DNA of 64,000 nucleotides from Arthrobacter cheniae (GCF_003602275.1 NZ_QZVT01000001.1:154567-218566), one strand, 5' to 3'. Shown: positions 42,090 through 53,107, numbered from the stretch's first letter. The notes: generated from the letters alone by a model not told the origin. Program-made: numbers and translations.

Positions 42090-43376
42090 TCAGGGTTCGG
42101 GGCGGCGGGAATCGTACTGCGCGAAGCGCGGCTGCCAACGCGCGACGGCGAGCACCAGCAGGGCACAGCCGAGCCCTCCGACGACGGCGGTCCAGCCCTC
42201 GCCGAGCCACGCTGCCTGACTGCCTGCCACCATGTCCCCGAGGCGTGGACCGCCGGCGACGACCACGATGAAGACCCCCTGGAGCCGTCCGCGCATCGCG
42301 TCCGGCGTCGCTGACTGGAGGATGGTGTTGCGGAAGACGCTGCTGATGGAGTCGGCGATACCAGCCATCACGAGGCAGGCCGACGCCGGGAGCACCCACA
42401 CCGAGAGCTCGCCCTCGCCCGGTGCGGGAAGGGAGGAGGAACTGGCCATGACGACCACGAGCCCGAAGCCCGCCACCGATGATCCCCAGCCGACGATGGA
42501 CCAGATGACCGCCTGGCCCTGCCGGTGGATGCGGCCCAGCGGACCGGAGAACAGGCCCGCCAGTACTGCCCCGAAAGCGCCCGAAGCCAGCAGGATGCCG
42601 ACGGTCAGCTCGCCCCCACCGATCAGGACGGCTCCGACCGCCGGGAGCAGCGCGCGGGGTTGGGCGGTGATCATGGCGATGAGGTCCAGGATGAAGGTCA
42701 TGCGGATGTTCGGCCGCGTGCCGAGGAACCGGAAGCCTTCGAGCACGGTCGCGAGGCCGGCCCGCCGGGTGGGTCCCTCGGGGGGCAGGGGCGGCAATCG
42801 GTAGACGGCCCACAGCGCGAAGGTGAAGGTCACGACGTCGACCGTGTAGGTCCACGCATAGCCCACCTGAGCCACGAGGAGGCCCGCGAGCAGCGGACCG
42901 ACGGTGAATGCGAGACCGAAGGTGATCATGCTCAGGGCGTTGGCCGCGGGCAGCAGTTCGGGCCGGACGAGGCGCGGGATGATCGAGCTGCGTGTCGGCT
43001 GGTTGATGCCCGCCGCACCGGACTGGATGGCGATGAGGGCATAGAGCAGCCAGACGCTGTCGACGCCGATCCAGGCCTGCGCCGCGACAGCCATGGTCGT
43101 GGCCCACAGGGCGAAGCCGGAGTACAGCGCTACCTTGCGGCGGTCCTGTGCGTCGGCGATCGCGCCTCCGTAGAGTCCTGCGACAACCAGGGGCACGAGG
43201 GCGAAGAGGCTGAGCAGGCCGACGCTCAGGGTCGATTGCGTGAGTGCGTAGATCTGGAGGCTGACGGCCACGATGGTCAGCTGCGTGCCGATGGCCGAGA
43301 GCGCGGTCCCGACGTAGAGCCTGCGGAACGCCGGGGACTCCCTCAGCGGGGTGATATCGGCGAGGAGTCTGGGCAC
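42090..43376 (-). CDS. major facilitator superfamily exporter, EntS type
   Basis: The 428-residue protein has twelve predicted membrane helices and the MFS loop GGAIADAQDRRKVALYSG between helices 2 and 3. The opening LRESPAFRRLYVGTALSAIGTQL matches the enterobactin exporter/EntS-like group, which export siderophores or drugs. No siderophore biosynthesis genes are nearby, so the substrate is open. The GTG at 43376 has TAGACT six bases upstream and no ribosome-binding site, pointing to a leaderless mRNA. Confidence 0.87.
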   Translation of the reverse strand: MPRLLADITPLRESPAFRRLYVGTALSAIGTQLTIVAVSLQIYALTQSTLSVGLLSLFALVPLVVAGLYGGAIADAQDRRKVALYSGFALWATTMAVAAQAWIGVDSVWLLYALIAIQSGAAGINQPTRSSIIPRLVRPELLPAANALSMITFGLAFTVGPLLAGLLVAQVGYAWTYTVDVVTFTFALWAVYRLPPLPPEGPTRRAGLATVLEGFRFLGTRPNIRMTFILDLIAMITAQPRALLPAVGAVLIGGGELTVGILLASGAFGAVLAGLFSGPLGRIHRQGQAVIWSIVGWGSSVAGFGLVVVMASSSSLPAPGEGELSVWVLPASACLVMAGIADSISSVFRNTILQSATPDAMRGRLQGVFIVVVAGGPRLGDMVAGSQAAWLGEGWTAVVGGLGCALLVLAVARWQPRFAQYDSRRPEP

Positions 43377-43382
43377 GGGGAA

Positions 43383-43388
43383 AGTCTA
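43383..43388 (-). promoter_or_regulatory. candidate leaderless -10 element for the MFS exporter
   Basis: TAGACT on the minus strand ends six bases before the GTG at 43376. Confidence 0.5.
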
Positions 43389-43533
43389 GCCGGGCATTGA
43401 TTCGCTCCAGCAACGATCCGAGCGCTACGGCGCCCCCTGGAACCACCGCTCCGCGAGGCAGCGGGACAGCAGGCTCGCGCTGCCGCAGTCGGTCACGGAT
43501 CGGCGAGGCGTCACCACGTCGGTTGGGGGCACG

Positions 43534-44289
43534 TCAGGCGGCGTCGCGCTCCCCCGCGCTGATGGCACGATCGATTTCCTGCAGCACCCGCGCGTCGGCG
43601 ATCGGCCGGAAATGGCCCATGGTCTCGAGCTGGACGTTCCGGGCGCCCTCGACGAAGCTGCCACCGGGGATGTGTGGATCGAACCGACCGTAGATGGAGG
43701 TGATGCGCCCGTTGGATTCGAGGTCGGCCCGAAGGTTCCGCAGGGTGAGGTTGTGCGGCGAGAAGGCCCGGATGCTCGGCAGGATGAAGAAGTTGGCGTA
43801 GACGGACCCGGAGAACGGAGTGTTGACGGCGACCAGGCGGTTGACCCGCGGGCCCGCGCTTGACATGGTCATGAGGAACTTGCCGATCAGGCCGCCCTTG
43901 CTGTGCGCCACGATGACGACGTCGGACAGGTCGTGCTCCTCGAGGTAACCGGCCGCAAGCTGCGCCATCGCCTCCACCGTGCCCCGGTTGTACCCGAGTT
44001 TCTGTACTACGTGGACGGGGTGGCCCGCGCCGTGCAGGTGCTTGGCGATGGGCCGCATGAACTGCCAGGTCTCGTATATTCCCGGGATCAGCAGCACAGG
44101 CGCCTTGCCCACGGGAGCTCCCGCCTCGGGCGACAGGTATTGGCCAGGGTCAGCCCTGAAGATGAAGCCGTGTACCTGCCAGAAGCCGACGTACGCGTAG
44201 TCCAGCAGCCAGGCCCTGCCGTGCTTGATGAGGTTCACGCTTTCCACGGTACCGATCGGACGGACCGCGTGGAGCGCAACTTGGCGCAT
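43534..44289 (-). CDS. alpha/beta-hydrolase, lipase-like
   Basis: The 251-residue protein has an alpha/beta-hydrolase core: APVLLIPGIYETWQF with the oxyanion region (63-77), nucleophile elbow VAHSKGGL with Ser130, Asp in YGRFDPHIP and His in METMGHFRP-type LETMGHF near the C-terminus. It resembles small triacylglycerol lipases or acyl esterases. No signal peptide is seen. Its start is close to an AT-rich segment shared with the divergent fur-like gene, 41 bases away, so the two may share regulation. Confidence 0.8.
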   Translation of the reverse strand: MRQVALHAVRPIGTVESVNLIKHGRAWLLDYAYVGFWQVHGFIFRADPGQYLSPEAGAPVGKAPVLLIPGIYETWQFMRPIAKHLHGAGHPVHVVQKLGYNRGTVEAMAQLAAGYLEEHDLSDVVIVAHSKGGLIGKFLMTMSSAGPRVNRLVAVNTPFSGSVYANFFILPSIRAFSPHNLTLRNLRADLESNGRITSIYGRFDPHIPGGSFVEGARNVQLETMGHFRPIADARVLQEIDRAISAGERDAA

Positions 44290-44330
44290 CCTTATTATGA
44301 ATTTGTAACTATTACTGGTTAACTGCGATC
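44290..44330. promoter_or_regulatory. short AT-rich divergent promoter/operator between the lipase and fur-like genes
   Basis: The 41-base gap is markedly AT-rich in GC-rich surroundings and contains CATAAT on the minus strand and an imperfect GTAAC...GTTAAC repeat on the plus strand. Fur/CatR-type regulators usually bind such AT-rich sites in their own promoters. Confidence 0.45.
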
Positions 44331-44819
44331 ATGACGCAAACAGCCGGGGTCCCTGAGGCCCGAGTGGCCCGATGGTCTTCGGCCCTGCGTTCCGCCGGCC
44401 GTCGCGTGACGCGTCAGCGTCTCGCCGTCCTCGCCGCCGTCGAGCAGTCACCCCACGCCACAGCCGACGACGCCGCGACCGCCGTCCGTGCGGAACTGCC
44501 CCATATCACCGTGCAATCCGTCTACGTGATCCTGGCCGATCTCACCGACATCAGCCTGCTGCGCCGTATTCAGACCCCGCATTCCCCCGCGCGCTACGAA
44601 ACACGCGTGGGCGACAACCACCACCACGCGATCTGTACGGGATGCGGCCGGATCGAGGACGTCGACTGCGCGGTGGGACACGCACCCTGCCTCTCACCCG
44701 ACTGGTCACCCGGCGCGCATCGCATGACCATCCAGATCGCCGAGGTCGTCTACCAGGGCCTCTGCGATGACTGCCGTTCGGCAGCCCCCAGCCATCAATC
44801 ATCCGATTACCAGGAATAG
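44331..44819 (+). CDS. Fur-family regulator, CatR/FurA-like peroxide sensor
   Basis: The 162-residue protein has a winged helix with [24 protein letters not shown] and the recognition helix [13 protein letters not shown], a His-rich hinge GDNHHHAIC (95-102) and two CxxC pairs (Cys102/Cys105 and Cys145/Cys148) for structural zinc. It precedes a catalase gene by seven bases in one operon, the arrangement of Streptomyces catR-catA and mycobacterial furA-katG, where the regulator represses until oxidised by peroxide. It is therefore most likely a peroxide-responsive repressor rather than the iron regulator. Confidence 0.88.
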   Translation: MTQTAGVPEARVARWSSALRSAGRRVTRQRLAVLAAVEQSPHATADDAATAVRAELPHITVQSVYVILADLTDISLLRRIQTPHSPARYETRVGDNHHHAICTGCGRIEDVDCAVGHAPCLSPDWSPGAHRMTIQIAEVVYQGLCDDCRSAAPSHQSSDYQE

Positions 44820-44826
44820 GAGCACT

Positions 44827-46314
44827 ATGTCCGCGAACTTCAGCACCACCCAGTCCGGCGCACCCGTCATCGATGACAGCAACTCGTCAGCCCTCGGCCG
44901 CGATGGGGCGATTCCCCTGACCGACCACTACCTCATCGAGAAGCTGGCCCAGTTCAACCGCGAGCGCGTCCCCGAGCGCGTGGTCCACGCCAAGGGCGGC
45001 GGAGCCTTCGGCGTCTTCGAGACCACCGAGGATGTCAGCATGTACACCCGGGCAGCGCTGTTCCAGAAGGGCACGACGACGGAGACCCTCCTCCGTTTCT
45101 CCTCCGTAGCCGGCGAGCAGGGCTCCCCTGACACCTGGCGGGATCCCCGGGGTTTCGCGCTCAAGTTCTACACGTCCGAGGGCAACTACGACCTCGTAGG
45201 CAACAACACCCCGGTGTTCTTCATCCGCGACGGCATCAAGTTCCCGGACTTCATCCATTCCCAGAAGCGCCTGCCCGGCACCAACCTGCGTGACGCCGAC
45301 ATGCAGTGGGATTTCTGGACGCTCAGCCCGGAGTCCGCGCACCAGGTGACCTGGCTGATGGGAGACCGCGGCCTGCCGAACTCGTGGCGCACCATGAACG
45401 GCTACGGATCGCACACCTACATGTGGATCAACGAATCGAACGAGAAGTTCTGGGTCAAGTACCACTTCAAGTCCAACCAGGGCCACGAGGTTCTGACCGT
45501 CGACGAAGCCGAGACACTCGCCGGCTCGGACGCCGACCACCACCTGCGTGACCTGTCGGAGAACATCGCCAAGGGGAACCACCCGAGCTGGGACCTCAAG
45601 GTCCAGATCATGCCCTACGACGATGCGAAGAACTACCGCTTCAATCCCTTCGACCTGACGAAGGTCTGGCCGCAGGCCGACTACCCGCTGATCCCCGTCG
45701 GCAAGCTTTCGCTGAACCGGAATCCGGAGAACTACTTCTCGCAGATCGAACAGGCCACGTTCGCGCCGTCCAACTTCGTGCCTGGCATCGCCGCGAGCCC
45801 GGACCGCATGCTGCAGGCGCGGATCTTCTCCTACGCCGACGCCCACCGCTACCGCGTGGGCACCAACCACGCGCAGCTGCCTGTCAATGCGCCGAAGAAC
45901 GAGGTGCGCAACTACTCGAAGGACGGCGCAGGGCGTTACCACTTCAATTCCCCCTCGACGCCCGTCTACGCGCCGAACTCGGTCGGTGGCCCCGCGGCCG
46001 ACCCGGCCCAGTACGGCGCGCAGGGTGGCTGGGAGAACGACGGCGACCTCGTTCACGCGGCTCACTCGCTGCACGCCGAGGATGACGACTTCGGCCAGGC
46101 CGGGACGCTGTACCGCGACGTGTTCGACGACGCGCAGCGCGCCCGCTTCCTCGAGACCATCACCGGTGCGGTGGGTGGAGTCCAGAGCGACGAGATCCGC
46201 GCTCGGGCGGTCCAGTACTGGGCCAACGTCGACGCCGAACTTGGTGCGAAGCTGGCGGCCAACCTCGGCCGTGGCGTCACTCCGGCCACCGAGTCGGAAG
46301 CCGCCCTCTACTAG
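44827..46314 (+). CDS. katA: haem catalase, monofunctional clade
   Basis: The 495-residue enzyme converts hydrogen peroxide to water and oxygen. The distal His54 lies in [13 protein letters not shown], the catalytic Asn near 127 in [14 protein letters not shown], and the haem-ligating Tyr336 in [15 protein letters not shown]. The length fits small-subunit catalases. The ATG at 44827 has AGGAG at short spacing. It is co-transcribed with the Fur-like regulator and followed by a strong terminator. Confidence 0.96.
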   Translation: MSANFSTTQSGAPVIDDSNSSALGRDGAIPLTDHYLIEKLAQFNRERVPERVVHAKGGGAFGVFETTEDVSMYTRAALFQKGTTTETLLRFSSVAGEQGSPDTWRDPRGFALKFYTSEGNYDLVGNNTPVFFIRDGIKFPDFIHSQKRLPGTNLRDADMQWDFWTLSPESAHQVTWLMGDRGLPNSWRTMNGYGSHTYMWINESNEKFWVKYHFKSNQGHEVLTVDEAETLAGSDADHHLRDLSENIAKGNHPSWDLKVQIMPYDDAKNYRFNPFDLTKVWPQADYPLIPVGKLSLNRNPENYFSQIEQATFAPSNFVPGIAASPDRMLQARIFSYADAHRYRVGTNHAQLPVNAPKNEVRNYSKDGAGRYHFNSPSTPVYAPNSVGGPAADPAQYGAQGGWENDGDLVHAAHSLHAEDDDFGQAGTLYRDVFDDAQRARFLETITGAVGGVQSDEIRARAVQYWANVDAELGAKLAANLGRGVTPATESEAALY

Positions 46315-46335
46315 GGGTCGAGTACCACGTTGATC

Positions 46336-46375
46336 AAGGAGAGGGGCGGGCCCAAACGGGCCCGCCCCTCTCCTT
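46336..46375. terminator. terminator after the catalase gene
   Basis: AAGGAGAGGGGCGGGCCC, loop AAAC and its exact complement form an 18-bp perfect stem 22 bases after the katA stop. It probably stops transcription from both sides. Confidence 0.85.
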
Positions 46376-46473
46376 CGTGTGCATGCAGCGATAACCGCGG
46401 GCCGGTTCGTTCTCCCGACCGCAACTGTGCGGCCGGGGTCGAGCGGCCGGTCCAGACCCTGCCCTCGTCGGAA

Positions 46474-47424
46474 TCAGCGCCGCGCATCCCGCAGGAGTTC
46501 CAGGGACACGTCCCACAGTCGCTCGGCGTTCGCCGCATCCAGGGCATAGGGGCGCACACCGTAGACGCCGTCAATGATCTCCGGGACGATCTCCGCATCA
46601 CCGCAATCCTCCAGGTACCGCCCGCCGATACTCCTCAGCAGGGGTGAGGTAGCGGCGAACACCGAGGTGGCGGCGCCCTGTTCAGGTGTTTTCGCTGTAA
46701 GGCCGGCCGAGGCCACCTGCGCCTTCGTCGCCGCCAGGACCTCAGGATCCCAGTACCTCTGGAGGTTCGTCCAGATACCGCCGGGCATGACGGCATTCGC
46801 TGTAATGCCGTCCTCCGCCCACCGCCGCGTTGCTTCGACGGCGAGCAGCACGTTGGCCGTCTTCGACTGCCCGTAGGCGTGACCGGCGTCGTACGGCCTG
46901 CGCTGGAAGAACAGGTCGTCGTAGACGATGTCCGACATGCCGTGTCCGCTGGAGCTCACGGACACGATCCGCGCCCCGCCCGCTGCTGCCAGGGCATCGT
47001 GCAGGCCGATCGCGAGCGCCGCATGGCCGAGGTGGTTGGTCGCGAATTGCAGCTCCCAACCGAGCGTGGTCCGCAACTCCGGGGTCATCATGACCCCCGC
47101 GTTGTTGACCAGGATGTGCAGGGGACCCGACCAGTCGTCGGCGAACCGGTCCACTGAGGCAAGGTCCGCCAGGTCCAGCGCCCGGACCTGGACCACAGCG
47201 CCCTTGCTGGTGCGGCCGATGTCCTCGGCGACGCGCTGCCCCGCCCCGACGTCCCGGACGGCTATCGTCACGTCGGCGCCTGCATGCGCCAGGGCTCTCG
47301 CAGTCTCCACGCCGATGCCCGAGGCGCCCCCTGTCACGATCGCGGTCCGGTTCGAAAGGTCGATACCCTCGACGACCTCGAGCGCAGTGGTCGCCGCGGT
47401 GAATGGAGAGGTGATGGCGGTCAT
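46474..47424 (-). CDS. short-chain dehydrogenase/reductase
   Basis: The 316-residue protein is an SDR with the cofactor loop VTGGASGIG (30-38), NNAG (about 107-110), the catalytic Ser in VSVSSSGHG, Tyr and Lys in YGQSKTANV. The pattern resembles the retinol dehydrogenase/light-dependent protochlorophyllide reductase-like SDRs, NADP-preferring by its Arg after strand 2. The substrate is unknown. AGGAGG lies five bases before the ATG. Confidence 0.87.
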   Translation of the reverse strand: MTAITSPFTAATTALEVVEGIDLSNRTAIVTGGASGIGVETARALAHAGADVTIAVRDVGAGQRVAEDIGRTSKGAVVQVRALDLADLASVDRFADDWSGPLHILVNNAGVMMTPELRTTLGWELQFATNHLGHAALAIGLHDALAAAGGARIVSVSSSGHGMSDIVYDDLFFQRRPYDAGHAYGQSKTANVLLAVEATRRWAEDGITANAVMPGGIWTNLQRYWDPEVLAATKAQVASAGLTAKTPEQGAATSVFAATSPLLRSIGGRYLEDCGDAEIVPEIIDGVYGVRPYALDAANAERLWDVSLELLRDARR

Positions 47425-47636
47425 GAGATCCTCCTGGCGTCGGACCGGATATGCGTCCCGCCCGCCCTGGGTAGTAGGTGTCCACGCGGACGCTGATGGC
47501 CCCGGTGCCGAGCCCCTGTCCTAGGCCCTCGTGCTAGCCACGAACAAGTCCCGCACGATGCCGTTCCTCGCTGGTCGAACCCTACGCGAGCCGGCGAGCG
47601 GTGGAATGTGGTTCGCCGGTGGACGTCTGGGCCTCC

Positions 47637-47642
47637 TAGGCT
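47637..47642 (+). promoter_or_regulatory. candidate leaderless -10 element for the deaminase gene
   Basis: TAGGCT ends six bases before the ATG at 47649. Confidence 0.55.
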
Positions 47643-47648
47643 TGAGTG

Positions 47649-48659
47649 ATGCCTCTCCTGCCCTGCGCCGAACTCCACCTCCATATCGAGGGGACCCTCG
47701 AGCCCGACCTCGTCTTCGCGCTCGCAGCCCGCAACGGAATCACCCTGCCCTATGCGGACACCACCGATCTCGCAGCCCGCTACGCCTTCACGGACCTGCA
47801 GTCCTTCCTCGACCTGTACTACGCCACCATGGACGTGTTGCGAACCGAAGCGGACTTCGCCGACATGACTCGCGCCTACCTGCGCAGGGCCGCGGCGGCG
47901 GGGGTCCGCCACGCAGAGATCATGATGGATCCGCAGGCTCACCTCGCTCGCGGCATCAGCCTGGAGACCTGCGTGAACGGTGTGGCTTCGGTGCTGGCGA
48001 CCAGCGAGGCCGACCTCGGTATCAGTAGTTCCCTGATCGCGGCCTTCCTGCGCGACAGGCCCGCAGAAGACGCCCTCGGCGTACTACGGGACCTCCTCGC
48101 CATGGACGCTCCCATCGTCGGCATCGGTCTCGATTCGGCGGAGGTCGGCTTTCCGCCGTCGCTCTTCAGCGAGGTGTACGACGTCGCTCGCGCGGCCGGC
48201 CTGAAGTGCGTTGCGCACGCGGGCGAGGAGGGACCGCCGGCCTACGTCTGGGAAGCGCTCGACGTCCTTCGCGCCGACAGGATCGATCACGGCATCCGGA
48301 GCCTCGAGGATGGCACGCTCGTGGCGCGGCTCCTCGCCGAGCGCGTTCCCCTGACGGTCTGCCCGCTCTCCAATGTCCGGCTCCGGGCCGTCGGTACCAT
48401 CGGCGACCATCCTCTGCCCCGGATGCTGGCGCTGGGGCTCAACGTCAGCATCAATTCGAATGACCCTGCCTACTTCGGTGGTTACGTCGAGGACAACTTC
48501 GCGGCCGTGACCAAGGCCTTCGGACTCAGCCCCGACGAGCTCGCGACGCTCGCCGCCAACTCCTTCCGGTCAGCCTTCCTGGACGATGAACGGCGTGCGG
48601 TCCTTCTCGCGGAGGTAGAGTCCTGGCGAGTGTCGCAGCACCGTCCGAACCTCCAGTAG
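47649..48659 (+). CDS. adenosine/adenine deaminase family enzyme, adenine-deaminase-like
   Basis: The 336-residue protein has the metal motif ELHLHIEGTLEP (His10, His12), AHAGEEGPP with the metal His and catalytic Glu, DHGIR, and SNDPAYFGGY with the catalytic Asp. The HIEGTLEP and DPAYFGGY forms distinguish the Aah1-type adenine deaminases from classical adenosine deaminases, so adenine is the likelier substrate. The ATG at 47649 is chosen over an adjoining GTG because it keeps six bases from the TAGGCT element. It would work in purine salvage. Confidence 0.88.
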   Translation: MPLLPCAELHLHIEGTLEPDLVFALAARNGITLPYADTTDLAARYAFTDLQSFLDLYYATMDVLRTEADFADMTRAYLRRAAAAGVRHAEIMMDPQAHLARGISLETCVNGVASVLATSEADLGISSSLIAAFLRDRPAEDALGVLRDLLAMDAPIVGIGLDSAEVGFPPSLFSEVYDVARAAGLKCVAHAGEEGPPAYVWEALDVLRADRIDHGIRSLEDGTLVARLLAERVPLTVCPLSNVRLRAVGTIGDHPLPRMLALGLNVSINSNDPAYFGGYVEDNFAAVTKAFGLSPDELATLAANSFRSAFLDDERRAVLLAEVESWRVSQHRPNLQ

Positions 48660-48755
48660 GGAGCAGCTCCCGCTGGTGTGGTGATCGGGCCGGGGAAAGT
48701 GCAGGTGGCCGATCCGACGAGCTTCCACGCATCCGCCAGGGCTGATGCGACGCGC

Positions 48756-51311
48756 TCACACCGGCACCGGCTCCTTCTCCTCCTCCGCGTCCTCGCGCAG
48801 GAGCTTCGCGCCCTCGACGTCGACATCCGGGAGGATCCGCCCCAGCCAGGCCGGCAGCCACCAGGCATACCTGCCCAGCAGGTACATGGCGGCCGGAACG
48901 AGCGTCATGCGGACCACGAAGGCGTCCAGCAGCACGCCGAATGCGAGCCCGAATCCGATCGGACGCACCATGGCCAGATGGGAGAAGACGAAGCCGGCGA
49001 ACACGGACACCATGATGATGGCAGCGGCTGTGACCACCCGGGCGCCATGGCTGAATCCGATGCGGACCGCAGCCTTGGGATCGTCGCCGTGGACGAATGC
49101 CTCCCGCATTCCGGACACGAGGAACATCTGGTAGTCCATCGCGAGGCCGAAGAGCACACCGATCAGGATGATGGGCAGGAAACTCAGGATCGGGCCGGGA
49201 TTCGTGACGCCGAAGAACTCCCCGAGCCAGCCCCACTGGTAGATCGCAACTGTTGCCCCGAAGCTGGCCAACAGGGAGAGCAGGAACCCGGCCGTCGCGA
49301 TGATCGGAACGAGGATGGACCGGAAGACGAGCAGCAGCAGGATCAGGGAGAGCCCGACGACGATGCCGAGGTAGACCGGCAGTGCCTCCATGAGCTTGGC
49401 GGAGACGTCGATGTTCGCGGCGGTCTGACCCGTGACGGCGATAGCGACGCCGGTCCGCTCCTCGAATGCGTCGGTCGACGAGCGCAGGTCGCGGACGAGG
49501 TTCTCGGTGGTCTCACTGGCCGGTCCCTCCTCGGGGATGACCTGGAAGATCGCCGTGCGGCCGTTCTCGCTCACCGTCGCGGGAACGGAGGCCGCGACGT
49601 CGGGAACTTCACGCAGGAGGTCGTTCACGTCCAGCTGAAGGGCCGTGAGCTCCGCCTCGTCGGCCGTCTCGGGCAGGGAGGCGACGACGATCAGCGGACC
49701 GTTGGTTCCTGCTCCGAATCTGTCGCCGATGGTGCTGTAGGCCTGGAACGCCGTCGAGTCGGCGGGCTCCGTCCCGCCGTCGGGCAGCCCTACGCGCAGT
49801 TGCGCAGCCGGAATGGCGACCACGCCCAGCAGCACCACGCCGGCGAGGACCGTCAGGACGGGCTTCCGGGTAGCGAGCCCGCCCCAGCCGGCGCCGTTCG
49901 CGGCGCGCTGGTCGGCGAGGGAGGTTCCGCTGTCGCTGTCGAGCGGAACCGCAGCCGAGTGCTTGTGGCCGCGCGCCTTTGCCCAGCGGCGCTTCGAGAT
50001 GACCCGCGGCCCCATCAGGGCGAGCAGGGCCGGTGTGAAAGTCAGCGCCACGAGCACCGAGACGGCGACTGTACCGGCGGCCGACAGGCCCATCACGGTC
50101 AGGAACGGCAGCCCGGGGACCGCCAGCGCCGCAAGCGCAACGATCACCGTGATGCCTGCGAAGAGGACGGCGTTGCCCGCCGTTCCGGTCGCGCGGGCGA
50201 TCGACTCCTGCATCTCCATGCCGTGCAGCAGCTGTGTCCGGTGCCGGTTCACGATGAACAGTGAGTAGTCGATGCCGACGGCGAGGCCGAGCATCAGGGC
50301 GAGGACCGGCGAGATGCTGTTCAGCTCGACGACGCCCGAGAGGGCGAAGGTGATCCCTACGCCCACGCCGACGCCCACCACGGCCATGAGGAGCGGCAGA
50401 CCGGCAGCGATCAGCGTGCCGAGCATGACGATGAGTACGGCGGCGGCGACGGCCAGGCCGAGGGCCTCCGTGGCACCGACGATGCCGGAGACGTCCTCGA
50501 CGATCTCCTTGCTGTACTCGACCGTCACACCCGCGGACTCGGCCTCGGCGGCCTCCTTCTGCACCGCTTCGCGCAGCTCCGGCGAGACGCCGTTGATCTG
50601 CTGCTCGAACTGGACGCTGGCGACGGCGGTGGAGCCGTCCTCGGACAGGAGGCTCACCCCCGAGGAGGCGTCCAGCTGCCTCTGGGCGAGCTCCAGTTCG
50701 GTCCTGCCGGACTCGAGTTGCTCGCGCCCGTTCTCGAGTTCCGTCCGGCTGGCGTCGAGCTGGGCCTGTCCCTGCTGGAGCGTCTGCTCGATAGCTGCCA
50801 CCCGTGCAGGCCGCAGCAGAGGACGGGCCTGCTCGAACTGGGCTCGCTGCGCGTCGAGCCGCGCCTGCCCCTGCGCAAGCTGCTCCTCCCCCGCGGACAG
50901 CTGTTGCTCGCTGGCTTCCAGCTCGGCCCGGCCGGACTCGATCTCCTGGGCCCCGGCCGCTACCTGATCGGCGACGTCGAAGGGATCGACGACGCCCCGG
51001 AGGCCGTCGAGGGCTCCGATCCCGGCGAGCGCCGACTGCACTCCCTCGCGCTGCTCGGCCGAGAAGGCTGCGCCGTCGTCGGTCGTGAAGACCACCGTCC
51101 CCGTGCCTCCCACAGCCTCGGGGAGTTCCTCCCGCAACCGGTCGGAGATGCGCTGCGACTCGGTCCCGGGGATCGTGAAATCGTTGGTCAGGGTGCCGGA
51201 GAAGGCGGCTGCGGCGCCACCCACGGCAAGCATGATCGCAAGCCAGGCGGAGATGACCCACCATCGCCTGCGGAACGCGAATGAGCCGAGCCGGTAGAGG
51301 AGAAAAGCCAT
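48756..51311 (-). CDS. MMPL-family (RND-type) transporter with coiled-coil loop
   Basis: The 851-residue protein has two MMPL halves: helix 1 (17-37), a large first periplasmic loop, then five-helix clusters with GIDYSLFIVNRHRTQL and GLAMDYQMFLVSGMREAFVHG, the proton-relay Asp-Tyr motifs. Residues 118-216 of the first loop form a Gln/Glu/Arg-rich coiled coil built on a LxxGxxxL-type repeat, as in some bacterial MMPL proteins that span the envelope. These transporters export lipids, drugs or peptides. The gene follows a TetR regulator by 35 bases in the same direction, which very probably controls it. Confidence 0.88.
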   Translation of the reverse strand: MAFLLYRLGSFAFRRRWWVISAWLAIMLAVGGAAAAFSGTLTNDFTIPGTESQRISDRLREELPEAVGGTGTVVFTTDDGAAFSAEQREGVQSALAGIGALDGLRGVVDPFDVADQVAAGAQEIESGRAELEASEQQLSAGEEQLAQGQARLDAQRAQFEQARPLLRPARVAAIEQTLQQGQAQLDASRTELENGREQLESGRTELELAQRQLDASSGVSLLSEDGSTAVASVQFEQQINGVSPELREAVQKEAAEAESAGVTVEYSKEIVEDVSGIVGATEALGLAVAAAVLIVMLGTLIAAGLPLLMAVVGVGVGVGITFALSGVVELNSISPVLALMLGLAVGIDYSLFIVNRHRTQLLHGMEMQESIARATGTAGNAVLFAGITVIVALAALAVPGLPFLTVMGLSAAGTVAVSVLVALTFTPALLALMGPRVISKRRWAKARGHKHSAAVPLDSDSGTSLADQRAANGAGWGGLATRKPVLTVLAGVVLLGVVAIPAAQLRVGLPDGGTEPADSTAFQAYSTIGDRFGAGTNGPLIVVASLPETADEAELTALQLDVNDLLREVPDVAASVPATVSENGRTAIFQVIPEEGPASETTENLVRDLRSSTDAFEERTGVAIAVTGQTAANIDVSAKLMEALPVYLGIVVGLSLILLLLVFRSILVPIIATAGFLLSLLASFGATVAIYQWGWLGEFFGVTNPGPILSFLPIILIGVLFGLAMDYQMFLVSGMREAFVHGDDPKAAVRIGFSHGARVVTAAAIIMVSVFAGFVFSHLAMVRPIGFGLAFGVLLDAFVVRMTLVPAAMYLLGRYAWWLPAWLGRILPDVDVEGAKLLREDAEEEKEPVPV

Positions 51312-51346
51312 GGCGTGGTCCTTGCGGAAGTCGGGGAGTGTAGGGG

Positions 51347-52006
51347 TCAGGAACCGGCAGCAGGGCCGGCGGAGGTGGCTGTGGGATCGACGAAGCCGTC
51401 GCGCAGCATGTTCAGGGAGGCGAGGATGCGCGCCTCGAGCTGCTCCCCCGAGTCGTCGCCGGACTCGGGAGTGCTGACCGCCCAGTCCCGCATGGCTGCC
51501 TTCGTGCAGGACAGCACGCACCCCACAAGGGCCGTGAGGTAGAGGTTCGATGCGGGAGCCCCCAGCCGACGACGCAGTGCCCCGACGATGCGGGCTTCGG
51601 CACGCTCCCATGAATGCAGCTGGGCGCGCAGAAGATCGGGATTCGCATCCCCCATCCGGAAGAGCTCGCCGTGCAGAGACAGGCCCTCCATCCGCGTGGT
51701 CTCGCTGAAGGAACGGATGATGGCCTCGAACAGTGGCTCGTCCTGGGGCCGTTGCCCGAAGACCTCGAGGGCCAGCTCGAGGAACGTGTCGGTGCGGACG
51801 GTCAGCGAGTCCTCGGCACTGTGGAAGTAATTGAAGAAGGTTCGTCGGGAGACACCCGCCCGGGCGGCGATCTGATCCACGGTGAAGGCACCCGGACCGA
51901 CGGACCGGGCGAGGTCGAGGGCCGCATCGGCGATCGCGCGGCGCGTGTCGATCTTGTTCTGTTCGCGGCGGCCCAACGGCTCTGCGTTGTCGGTTGTACT
52001 CAGCAC
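51347..52006 (-). CDS. TetR-family regulator
   Basis: The 219-residue protein has an N-terminal TetR DNA-binding domain (TRRAIADAALDLARSVGPGAFTVDQIAARAGVSRRTFFNYFHS) and a helical C-terminal domain of the type found beside export pumps. It is the first gene of a pair with the MMPL transporter, so it probably represses it and itself. The GTG at 52006 has TACGCT six bases upstream, with no ribosome-binding site. The inducing ligand is unknown. Confidence 0.87.
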   Translation of the reverse strand: MLSTTDNAEPLGRREQNKIDTRRAIADAALDLARSVGPGAFTVDQIAARAGVSRRTFFNYFHSAEDSLTVRTDTFLELALEVFGQRPQDEPLFEAIIRSFSETTRMEGLSLHGELFRMGDANPDLLRAQLHSWERAEARIVGALRRRLGAPASNLYLTALVGCVLSCTKAAMRDWAVSTPESGDDSGEQLEARILASLNMLRDGFVDPTATSAGPAAGS

Positions 52007-52012
52007 TGTTCA

Positions 52013-52018
52013 AGCGTA
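52013..52018 (-). promoter_or_regulatory. candidate leaderless -10 element for the TetR regulator
   Basis: TACGCT on the minus strand ends six bases before the GTG at 52006. Confidence 0.5.
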
Positions 52019-52132
52019 GGGGAGAATTTGCACACCGTGCAACAAGCCTTCGCGGGAAACTCCCCACCGCGCGCCATGCTTTCCGGCGTACCCTGACCGA
52101 GGCACCATTCCCCTCGACCCAAGGCGGCCTCC

Positions 52133-53107
<975 letters not shown>

